64,000 bases of DNA, taken from the NCBI RefSeq assembly GCF_022965805.1, contig NC_133110.1, positions 33,480,317 through 33,544,316 on the forward strand. Reading direction: 5' to 3'. The position numbers and the translations under genes are program-made. This DNA is from Primulina eburnea (Eukaryota; Streptophyta; Magnoliopsida; Lamiales; Gesneriaceae). The notes under the pieces are model-generated. The model ran no database searches, was not told the origin of the DNA, and saw nothing but the letters and a program-made list of their open reading frames with translations. Of this stretch, positions 1-10,900 are shown piece after piece (the stretch's first letter is position 1; every line of letters starts with the position of its first letter).

Positions 1-1150
1 GCACAGGCTATGATCATGATACCGGGGTAGTCAAGAAACAGGAGTCACAAAAGGATCTCAACAATGCTCAGTCTAGAGGCGCCAAGTGGATAGTGCCGCG
101 CGGTCCAACCTCTGGGTCACTGCATCCACTACAAGACAGACGTGGACCTAAAATGTCCCGGACCACCGAAGCCCTCCCGACCCGTCGGCCACTGTGTACT
201 CTCGGTGTCCATGCGTCCACAAGACAGGGCTGAGCGGCCCCAAGATATAGCTTATCTCGAAAGAGATACAGCTCAACAGTAAAGGCTATCTCGAAGAAGA
301 TACGGCTCAACATGAAATGCAACGTGCAGTAATAAACGTGACATAATAGCATGCATCATATGACATATATCAATGCACCACATAATCATGCAACACATAT
401 AAGAATGTATACTCAACCAGAATATCTCGGATAGTACTTTCGTACCTCTATCACAGTAATCCTAATCCACTGGAACCACCAGACAACAGGTCTAATCCAA
501 GCCTATTCATCAAGTGAAAACCATCACTAAACTTATCTACCAGACTTAACTAGATAATCCTGAGATAAATACTGATAAAATTCCAAACCTTCGTCCGTCG
601 CTAGCCCGCTGATGCCGCTAGCTCCCAACTAGAGCACAGCTCTGCTACAAGACCAGCAGCTCCCCGCTAGTGCCCAAATCTCGGAACAAGACTAGAACCT
701 GTCAGAAACGACTGAAATGCTATGGAATTCTCTGAATTGGCGAGTCAAAATGAGGAAATCCGACCACTATTTATAGGCCATGTTCGGATCCTCCGAACAC
801 CACTTCGGAACGTCCGAACGCTACGTGTCCATTGGCTCTTGACAGCTCATGATCGGATCCTCCGATCATACACTTCGGACCGTCCGAACATGCACGTGTC
901 CAGCTGCTCTTGACACCTCATGATCGGATCCACCGAACCTACACTTCGGAACGTCCGAACTCCCACGTGTCGATCAACTCTTGACACCTACTGGTCGGAT
1001 CCACCGAACCCACTTCGGACCTTACGAACTCTTCGGTGCTTCCGAACCATCTTCGGTCCGTCCGATCATGACTCGGTCAAAATTACACCTTAAACCTTCT
1101 TAATCACCATTACTCCGTTAATTACCCAATTTGGAATTCGGGCTACTACA
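1..1150 (-). mobile_element. Partial LTR, probably Ty3/gypsy
   Basis: Read on the minus strand, the block starts at 1150 with TGTAGTAGCCCGAATTCC, the TGTARTAGCCC type of start common in plant chromovirus LTRs and close to the TGTAATAGCCC start of the complete gypsy element at 43619-51978. The left end is outside the window. No polypurine tract lies next to the 1150 edge, so this is a solo LTR or the 5' LTR of an element running leftward out of the window. There is no coding capacity. The gypsy assignment rests on the terminal motif only. Confidence 0.55.
782..1062. repeat. Four-unit tandem repeat with short palindromes in the LTR
   Basis: Units begin near 782, 851, 922 and 993, a period of about 70 bp. 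Each has a palindrome of the GTTCGGATCCTCCGAAC kind, then CACTTCGGAACGTCCGAAC, then a CACGTGTC box and CTCTTGACA. The array lies about 90-370 bp inside the LTR 5' end. Its function is unknown; repeated boxes in U3 often act as enhancers, which is inference here. Confidence 0.75.
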
Positions 1151-1669
1151 GTTCAGGTCTGGTCCCCGTTGGTTTGGTCTAGGGTCGAGAATTCGAGGGT
1201 TTAGTGCAATAGGGTTCGGCTCGATTTGGTGCAGAAAAATCCAGCAACTTTCAGGTGATGTTCAAAGGTCTTAAGTGGGTTGGTCTAGATGGTTTAAGGG
1301 CTGGTAGGGTATGGTTGAGGAATGGTTTAAACTTGGAGAGATATGATTAAGTTTTGGGTTGATTCGGGTTAAAACCGAGACCCCGGTCCAAGTTTTAAAA
1401 CGAATCATGTAAGTTGTGAAACAAGCTCGAGTTTACGTCTATGAAATGTTTATAATATGTTTTGAGGTGTTTTAAGGAATTTGGTAAGCTTCGGGTCGAA
1501 ATGTTGAGGTCCAGGGGTAAAACGGTCATTTTGGGTTTCCAAGGGCAAAATGGTCATTTGTATCCGAGTCGAGATTTTTGTATTGGCAACGCCATGAACA
1601 CAAAATTATCATGTTTTTAAATGTTATGTATCACGTATATGATTTTTATGAAATTATGAAAATACATTG
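1151..1669. other. Unclassified repeat-like sequence, no gene
   Basis: G/T-rich non-coding sequence with phrases such as GGGGTAAAACGGTCATTTTG that are typical of plant LTR interiors. I see no LTR boundary, exon or long open frame. It separates the LTR ending at 1150 from the block starting at 1670. Confidence 0.4.
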
Positions 1670-4264
1670 TGAAACGTCCGCTACTCGTTTTGATTTTCCC
1701 TTCAAAACCCTTGATGAATTTGATGATTTTCCTTCTTGCTTTGGTGTGTGCCGTGTCTTATATAAAAGAAAGGAGTTTTGAGTGTTTAGGGGAGGTGGAA
1801 GTGAGTTTGTGATTTTGTAGGGTAGGATTTTGTATATTATATACTTAATTAAATTATTAACAAGGCTTAGGCCCATTAGGAAAATTAGTTAGGCTCAATA
1901 GCCTATTAGTGCCTTTAAAAATTATTTAAAATTATTTTGCTAAATTAAGTTTGTAAAATTATTTTAATTGCTTAATTGTTTTATTTAATTGATTTTAAAT
2001 GCTGATATTTATTATATGATTAAATATATAATTTCATGATTAAATGATAATGTGACATGATTACATAAAATTAAAGAATTTACCCGAATATTCGATAATA
2101 GGCAGGGAAAAAGAGACCGGAGACGACCAAGACAAGAATATGTATTTTTCATTAATTAATGGCAAGGCTTCCTAATATGATTTAATTTTCCTAAAAATGT
2201 TGGAGCTCGAATTATTTTACGAGTCGAGCTCGATTTTTCCGGGAAGCCAATTTTGGGCAAACAAGGAGTTTTCAAAGATCAAAAATATTATTTTGAGAAA
2301 CTTATTTTATAAAATTTTTATTTAATTAATTAAGTGTTATTGGGCCCAATTTAATTATTTAAAGTATGTCCAATTACCCTTAAGCTTGCAAACCCAAAAC
2401 CAAAGCCCATTAATATGTTAATTAAAATATAAATAACTAAACCTAGGTCATTGAACACCACAATTCATACCCATCTCCAGTCGTGTAACACCTTGCACAC
2501 ACAATTCAGATTTTTGAAAAATAGGAGGAAAGAAAAGGGTTTGTGTTCTTCGTCGTTCGGTCGTCCAACGTCGCACCCTCGCCGAAGATTGAATAATCGA
2601 GCGTTATAAACGCAAAGGCACGTTTTCTAAACCCTTTTAAACATCATACAAATCATAATATGTGTGTTTTATTTGATTATACATGAAAAATACATGGGTT
2701 CGATTATTTTACGGTACGTTACGTATTTTCAAAGTTTTAACGATTTCGCACTTGTTTTGAAAATGTTTTGAATCCAACGAGTATGCTGCAAAATTAGGAT
2801 GTTATATGAATGAAAATTGGTTGAAACATGATAAATTTAAAGGAAGAACAAGCTGGTACAACCATAGGAATCTATCACAGAAGAACAGTGAGTTATGGGT
2901 GGTGCAAATTCAAAGGGTTCGATTCTTATGCATGGGGCAAGAGGGCTCAACCAAGTCTGGAGGTTGGGTCCTAGAGGTCATGGTTAGATCCTAGGTAGAG
3001 TTCTAGGAGGGCTAGGGCTCGCGCTAGGTGGGCTGGAAGAGTCCTAGCGGGAGGGGAGTCTTCGTGTAGGTCCAAAAGGGGTGGCCGAGAGTTCCAGGGG
3101 TTGTGGCTCGGTTTGGGGCTAGGCTAGTGGTCCATCAGGGTCCTAGGGTGATGGGCAGGGGTCGGGCCAAGGGCTGGAGTGGTGTGGTTCGCTGCTGGCT
3201 CGAGCAGAAGTGGTGACCGTGAGACAGCAAGGGAACGCGTATGCAGTTTTTTTGAATCAGGTGCTTCGTAACTTGGGTTCTGGTGGCTGGGCTGGGTCTG
3301 GGCATGGTCCGGGGTTGGTTAGGGTCATGGTGGTTCGGTGGTGGCTCGGCTTGGAGGGTTCTAGACTAAATAGGAGTCCTTTTTCAACATGGAGACTCAT
3401 GCACAGCACATGTAGAATCTAGGCCAAGTTTCAGGTGAGTTTGAGCGAGTTAGGGTCATGTTGTTTGGTCTGGGCTTGGTCAGGAGGTTGCCTAGGTGGG
3501 TTGTATAGGGTTTGGATCTATGTGGCTCGGGCGTGGCTCGAGTAAATTGGGAGATGGCTCGGGTTGAGCAATTAAGGGTCAAAAACGAGATTTTAATAAC
3601 TAAAATTGAATCCATGGGTCCATGGGTGTGGCTCATGAATTGAAAGGGTAGAATAAATATTAAAAATGTTATGTTTAAAATTTGGGATCAAAATAATGAG
3701 TTTTGATTTATCCGGGATTTAATCGACGCACGAAACGTTAATTAAAGAATTAATTGAAAAGCCCAGTTTTATCCTTTATAAAATTATGGAAAATTATATT
3801 TAAGCTTAAATAATTATTTTAGGTAAGCCCATGTCATTAAAAGTGGTAAAAAGATAAATTCGAGAATGTATATATGTTATTTGCTATCCATGTTTAGAAC
3901 GTGTTGAGTCTTTAGACTCACTAGGTTTGTATGATGCTGGATTAGATGATTTTTGGGAGGTGCTGACGCTTGAGTGGATCGAGTGCAGTAGTACACTCGA
4001 GGGCCTTTATGTTTCCGCACTAGCTAGATAGATTTATGATTTTAAAGATTATATTGATGATTTTTATTATAGATATTTTTATGCTTAATTTTATTGTTAG
4101 CCGATCTTTTTAAAGGTCGATTTAGGATTTTTGGTTAGTCGATGTTTTGGATTTTATTTTATGCACTTGAGGTTTCATATGTTAATATATTATGATTCAT
4201 TATTATGTTAAATTATTTTATTAGAATTTATGATTTAAGGAGGAAATAAATAGAGGTCGTTTCA
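1670..4264 (+). mobile_element. Probable LTR or LTR-bounded block (TGAAACG...CGTTTCA)
   Basis: The block begins TGAAACGTCCGC and ends GGTCGTTTCA, so it has matching inverted ends with TG..CA termini. The interior (2900-3600) is G-rich and carries only short chance frames, as long plant LTRs do. The flanking 5-mers, CATTG on the left and AGAAG on the right, do not match, so a clean single insertion is not shown. The right edge abuts copia pol sequence, but no matching pol lies left of it, so the locus was rearranged or the left half lost. Family assignment is uncertain. Confidence 0.4.
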
Positions 4265-5340
4265 AGAAGACTTTTTCTCTTGTATCTAAGAAAGATTCTC
4301 TTCGTACCATTCTAGAATTAGTTGCACATTTTGACTTAGATTTACAACAAATGGATGTGAAAACATCTTTTCTCAATGGAGAACTAGAAGAAGAGGTTAA
4401 TATGGAAAAACCTGAAGGATTCTTCTCTAGTAATGGTGAGCAATTGGTTTGTAAGCTTAAGAAATATATATATGGATTGAAACAAGCTTCCTGTCAATGG
4501 TATTTAAAATTTCATGATGTTATCTCTTCATTCGTATTCGTTGAGAACCCCATGGATCAATGTATATACCAGAAGGTCAGTGAGAGCAACATTTGTTTCT
4601 TTATTCTATATGTGGATGATATATTACTTGCAACCAATGATAAGGGTCTGTTATATGAGGTGAAAAAATTCCTCTCTAAAAACTTTGATATGAAGGATAT
4701 GGGCGATGCATCTTATGTTATTGACATTAAGATACATAGAGACCGAATTAGAGGTATTCTAGGTGTGTCTCAAGAAACCTATATCAACAAAGTTTTAGAT
4801 AGATATCGGATGAAAGATTGTTCACCAAGTATAGCTCCCGTTGTGAAGGGCGATAAATTCAATTTGAGCCAATGCCCAAAGAATGATCTAGAGCGGGAAC
4901 AAATGAAAACATTCCTTATGCTTCTGCTGTCGGAAGCTTGATGTATGCTCAGGTTTGCACTAGACCTGACATTGCATTTATTATTGGGATGTTGGGAAGA
5001 TATCAGAGTAATCCATGTTTAGATCATTGGAAAGCTGCAAAGAAAGTAATGAGGTACCTTCAATGGAAGATTATATGCTTATGTTCAGACGAACTTAGAA
5101 TTTGGAAGTAATTGGCTACTCTGATTCAGACGACACTGGCTGTATTGATTCACGAAAATCCACTTCAGTATATATTTTCATGCTAGCTGGTGGAGCTGTA
5201 TCTTGGAGGAGTGCAAAGCAGACATTGACTGTTACTTCCACTATGGAAGCTGAGTTCGTAGCTTGTTTTGAGGCAACCTCACATGGTGTATGGTTGAAGA
5301 GTTTCATTTCGAGGTTTAGAATCATGGATTCTATATATTC
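4265..5340 (+). pseudogene. Copia reverse transcriptase/RNase H fragment
   Basis: The frame starting at 4351 encodes the copia RT core: MDVKTSFLNGELEEEV, PEGF, YGLKQA and the catalytic box LYVDDILLA. It continues through NFDMKDMG and GVSQETYINKVL. After a frame break near 4930, RNase H parts appear at 5100-5330 (GYSDSDDTGC..STS, SWRSAKQ, MEAEF). Gag, protease and integrase are missing on the left, where a foreign LTR-like block abuts. On the right, RNase H stops early and joins directly to an LTR tail. It is a dead, internally deleted copy. Confidence 0.85.
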
Positions 5341-5612
5341 TAGTGCTATTTGGAAGAGAAACAAACGATCTAATCGTGGACTTGATAGAAATGAGATTTT
5401 AAGAAAGTTCGTAGGGAATTCATCAAGAGCTATCTCCGCTAACCACGGAATAGTTGGAGCCGTGTGAATCTTTTACCAAATTTATAAAGTTTAAACTCCC
5501 TATGAATGTTTGATAATAAAATGATACGAGTGTCCATATACATCTTGAATGTCAAGATCTAAAATTTTTAAAACTTCCACTGCATTTGGGCACGAGAAAA
5601 CCGAGATCCAAT
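5341..5612 (+). mobile_element. Copia LTR 3' tail (diverged)
   Basis: The segment aligns by eye with the last ~270 bp of the Angela-like LTR at 61129-61404: the GTCGTGGACTTGATAGAA region, AAGTTCGTAGGGAAT, the ACGAG..CCCA region, TTTAAAACTTCC and the terminal CCGAGATCCA. It is clearly diverged. It is joined straight onto RNase H, so the polypurine tract and most of the LTR were deleted. Confidence 0.7.
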
Positions 5613-6750
5613 ATTATTAGCATTGTTTCTAACATGAATACCATCGTTGACCATAGCATGGTTTATGATACTTCTTGAAACCGAATCAGGAAGACTTGGA
5701 ATCCACGAAATAGCCATTTTACCATAATTTGTGAAGAATTTTATTTAGTGAACATATATGTGTTTCGATAGTCTGATGGGTGTAACGAGGCATAACATAA
5801 TGCGTAGTCTTGTTTTGGTTCGAAATGACCGTTTTATTTAACTAGCATGATGTACGTGCAATATCTATTATATTATAAAAATTTAAAAAAAATGATTTTC
5901 TAAAAAATAATTTGAATCATTTTATTATTTATCTGGGCTTAATTTTTTTATCATATTAGACGATTTATAAGAACTTATATAACGTACTTTCAAAATTTTT
6001 CCTAAATTAAATTTCAAGCTGTTGATTTTATGTTATATAATAAATTGTAATTAATATAATATATAGAACAAAATGAACAGAAACAATTTTTTTTAAAAAA
6101 AAATTATATATTCAAACTATAATAACCTAAAAATCAACTAAATTATGAATTTTATCAATGTATAAATCTAATCTACAAAAGCGAAGCATACTAAAGACAA
6201 ATAATTATTAATTTAAGATCACTGTGACTAACTCATAAAAACAACATTAAAACATATGAAATAGTAATATTGATAGTAAAATATAATTCATAATATAATA
6301 TTTAATTCAACCTCATAAAGAATTTTTTTACTTTCTATTTTTACAATTCTATATCATGGGTAATAACTTCTATATATAGATCTTTCGTAGACTAACATTG
6401 ATGACTATTAATTTTTTGTTAAATAAGTTTTAAAATAATAAATAAATCAACATATGTAAAGAAATGCACATTCAAATAAGATCATATGTTAAATTTAAAT
6501 AAACAAATATATTAATTATTAAATATAGATTTTAAACTATTGGTATGATTTTCACCATTAAAATTTGAAATATAATAAAAGAAATAAACTTTCATAAAAA
6601 AGTTATTTTGTATCTATTGAATTAATTAGTTTGATTTCAAAATAATTAAATAAAGATATTAAATATCATATGTAAAAATTATGATACTTTGACAAATGTT
6701 AATCAATGATCATTATAATTATATTTATCATAAGGATTATATCATATATT
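5613..6750. other. AT-rich non-coding stretch
   Basis: Very AT-rich with scattered homopolymer runs. I see no exon, element ends or RNA gene. If the PsbP-family gene downstream extends leftward it may be intronic, but no further exon was found. Confidence 0.5.
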
Positions 6751-7243
6751 GTTTTTACACTAGAACATAACTTAGTTTCTTTTTATTTCTCATTCAATCT
6801 ATTTTCATGAATTACATATTCAAAATTTTGATTGATGATTGATTTTACAAGCAATACATGTAATTTTTTAGTTATATAATTTAATAAAATAATTATGCCT
6901 ATAACATATATATTCGTTGTGTTTTTACATTAGAAAATAACTTAGAGTCTTTTTATTTCTCATAATCTCTTTTCATGATTTACATATTCAAAATTTTGAT
7001 TGATGATTGATTTTACAAATAATACATGTACTTTTTTAGTTATACAAAATAAAATAATTATGCCTATAACATATATATTCGTTATGTTTTTATACTAGAA
7101 AATAACTTAGAGTCTTTTTATTTCTCATGAAAAGAGAACATATTCAAAATTTTGATTGATGATTGATTTTACAAGCAATACATGTAATTTTTAGTTATAC
7201 AATTTAATAAAATAATTATGCCTATAACATATATATTCGTTAT
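6751..7243. repeat. Three-copy AT-rich tandem repeat, about 165 bp unit
   Basis: Units start at 6751, 6921 and 7086, with lengths 170, 165 and about 158. Each runs from GTTTTTACACTAGAA through TTCAAAATTTTGATTGATG and ATACATGTA to CCTATAACATATATATTCG. The third copy has a small deletion in the CTCATGAAAAGAG portion. It looks like a short minisatellite-style array, with no coding potential. Confidence 0.85.
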
Positions 7244-7970
7244 AGATTATTTTTTCATATTTTTTTGAAATCGTATTATCTTTTAAAATCAAAATTAAAC
7301 TCTTTACTTTCAATTATTTGTTAAAAAACCCATAAAATATGTTAGTTATTTATTCTATTATTGCACATATAGTTATAAATTATTCATAATCTTTTTGTAA
7401 CACTATAATTTATTGCTTAATTAAAAATTGCAATAAAAATATAATAACAAAATTGCAATAAAATCATTGGAAAAAATGTAGAGAGAAAAATATTAAAAGG
7501 ATAAAAATTTAAATGTAGTATAAAGAGGAGTTATTTGATAAAATTAATATAGGAGATACATTATATTCTTGAAATGTGTATAAAAGATTAATTTTGTCAT
7601 TGCACAATTATCAAGATTTTCTAATTGCATATACCAAGGCACCACAAAACGGGGTTTTTATACCTGGTTTATTTACTGTTATCTTGAAGGCTTGCTGACA
7701 TTCTTACAGTTCAAAGTTGCAATGTTCCACAGAAACTCTCGACTATATATGATTTTTCAAACGAGAAAACATTCTCTTTGTCATTCAACTCTATACCTTT
7801 ACCCAATCTGCACGCATGTATTAAATAATTCTGATTTTTTTGGTTCTGGCTGGAGATCAGTTGCCATTTTCTTATAGTTGTGTCTATATTTTACACATGC
7901 ACACGTGCTTACATTGTTTACTAGTTTGAGTATCTATTTAATGATTGATTTTTATCTGGTAATCCCACAG
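7244..7970 (+). other. Probable intron or flank upstream of the PsbP-family exon
   Basis: AT-rich sequence ending in a good acceptor tract, TTTTTATCTGGTAATCCCACAG, directly before the exon at 7971. A TTCTTACAG acceptor-like site at ~7710 is followed by a 55-codon frame that I could not match to any PsbP region, so no exon is called there. Confidence 0.4.
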
Positions 7971-10900
7971 CACGAGCACAATTGAATTCATCGCGCAAGC
8001 TCCAAATTACAATCGACATGCTCTTAGTGCAATATGTATTGGAAATGGTATATGAATGAAACATTTGTTGGTCTCACGTGCGGAATTTGAGATAGTAAAA
8101 ACTCGAAAATAAAGAATAAACTGGACACCGAGATTTACGTGAAAAATCCCTAAAAATTATTAGGATAAAAACCACGGGCAAGATGAAAAGAATTCCACTA
8201 TAATATTTTGTGGTGTACAACTAACTCACTCACTGTGTTTCCAAAGAGAACACACACTCTCTTAATACAGGAGAACAAAACACCTCACAAATATTATAGA
8301 ACTAAGCACTCAAATGCTTATAAGATGAGAGAAAACTCGAAGAAAGGATGATTTCATAATGAAGGTGGGAGCTCTATTTATAGAGCTTCTTGACCGTGTG
8401 AATACGCGTTAAAAACGCGTATTCAAACTTTCTACGAAATTGCATAGCCAACCACGCATCATCTGAATTTTCAACGTGCCTTATCATCACAGGAAATGCA
8501 TTTAAGGCATTTCCTATTTGCCTATTTGCCGACATTTCTCCCACTTGGAGATTTGATTGAAAATCAAACACATCTCCACACATCCTTTCAATCTTACCAT
8601 TACCTGCTGCTTACGTTTCTGCTAGGCCATTTGAGAATCTACACCACTCAAACTTATCAGTGTTCACTGGCTTGGTCAGAAAATCAGCTGTGTTATCTTT
8701 CGTATGGATCTTCTGCATATCCACGCTTCCTTCTTCTACTACTTCTCGAACAAAATGAAATTGTACTCCAATGTGTTTCGTCCTGGAATGAAAGGCTGGA
8801 TTCCTTGCGATGTGCAAGGCACTCTGACTATCACAAAACAAAGGAACATTCTCTTGTTTGTGCCTGATCTCCTCCAATAACCTTTTAATCCATATTGCCT
8901 CCTTGCAAGCTTGAGTAGCTGCCATATATTCTGCCTCCGTTGTATATAACGCCACAACTGTTTGCAATTTTGAAACCCAGCTTACTGCTCCCTCTGCAGT
9001 GTAAACACATAACCAGTAGTAGATTTTCTTTTATCAGGATCACCTGCATAATCTGAATCGACATAGCCCCTGAGTATAAAATCCGATCATCCATAACATA
9101 ATGCAACATTCGAGGTACCTTTAATGCATCTAAGGATCCTCTTAACAGTGCTCCAATACTCTCTTCCATGATTCGCCATATATCGACTAACTGCTCCCAC
9201 TGCTTGAGCAATGTCCGGTATCGTACAGATCATGGCGAACATCAAACTTCCCACTGCTGATGCATACGGTACTCGAGACATCTCCATCCTCTCTGCTTCA
9301 CTGCTAGGACACATCTCGGAGGATAACTTGAAGTTAACAGGAAGAGGGGTCGAGACTGGCTTACTATCTTGCATGTTGAAGCGTTGCAAGACTTTCTTCA
9401 AATAATTTCTCTGTGAAAGCCAAATCTTTCTGTTACTTCTATCTCGGTGAACTTGCATCCCTAGAATCTTGTTTGTTGGTCCCAAGTCCTTCATATCAAA
9501 TTCCCTAGCCAACTGTGCCTTCAATCCTTGGACCTGATCTTTGTTGGGGCCTGCTACCAAAATGTCGTCCACATACAACAGCAAAATAATATAATCATCA
9601 CCAGACCTCTTGAAATACGTACAAGGGTCTGCACTCAGTCTGTTGTATCCAAGGCTCATGATATAGGAATCAAATCTCTTGTACCAACACCTCGGCGCCT
9701 GTTTGAGACCATACAGAGATTTGTTCAACCTGCAAACCAAGTTCTCTTTGCCTTTTTCCGCAAAACCTTCTGGCTGGAGCATATAGAATTTTTCTTCAAG
9801 ATCTCCATGAAGAAATGCTGTTTTCACATCTAGCTGTTCTAGATGTAGGTCAAACACTGTACACAATTCCAACACTACTCTGACTGTTGTAAGTCGACCA
9901 CAGGAGAAAATATCTCATTGAACCCAATGTCTTCTTTCTGAGCATACCCTTTTACCACCAATCTAGCACGATACCGCTCCACTTGGTTATTGTCATCATG
10001 CTTGATCTTATAGACCCATCTGTTTCCAATGGCTTTCCTCCCTCGTGGTAGTGTAATAAGATCCCAAGTTTTATTCCTGTCTAATGCCTCCAACTCTTCT
10101 TGCATTTCTATCATCCACAAGGATACATCCGAGCTTTAAGTAGCCTCGTGGAAACTCGATGGCTCACCATCCTCTGATAATAGAATATATGCAATGTTGC
10201 TTTCAGTGACATAATCTGAAAGCCAACCTGGTGGTCTTCTGTCGAGTTGACTGCCTCACATTGGAAACCTCAGACTCAACATGTTCTTGTTCTTCGTGCT
10301 CTGGTACTGCTTCACAAGAAACTTGACCTTCGTCCGTTTATTTTCCACCTAAAAAATAGTAGTTTCTGAATTCGGTGTGCCTTTGTCTCCCTTTACTTTA
10401 TCTTCCTCGAAGATAACATCCCTGCTGATGACAAGCTTGTGAACATTAGGATCCCACAAGCGAAACCCCTTTACTCCATCAGCATAACCCAAGAAGATAC
10501 ATTTTCTGGATTTCGAATCCAACTTTGATCTTTCTTGCTCATTGTACAGAACGTACACCGGACTTCCAAATGTATGCAAATGAGAATAATCTGTCGACTT
10601 CTCAGTCCACATCTCCATCGGAGTTTTAAGATCAATTATCACTGAAGGAGAACGATTGATAATATAACAAGCGGTTTTGACTTCTTCTGCCCAAAATGAC
10701 TTTTCTAGACCTGCAGTCCGCAACATAGCTCTTGTTCTGTCCAACAAGGTCCTGTTCATCCGCTCCGCCACTCCATTTTGTTGAGGTGTGTAAGCCGTCG
10801 TGAACTGTCTCTTGATGCCCTCATGTTGACAATATGCATCAAACTCGTTACTGGTATATTCTCCTCCATTGTCAGTCCTCATACACTTGATTTTCTTTTC

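Noticed and set aside
2806..3636. Several 60-80-codon frames in the G-rich block
   Set aside because: Composition artefacts in LTR-like sequence; no homology pattern and no splice context.
7690..7877. Additional PsbP exon after the TTCTTACAG site
   Set aside because: The 61-codon frame shows no PsbP-like motif and no donor that joins in phase with the 7971 exon.
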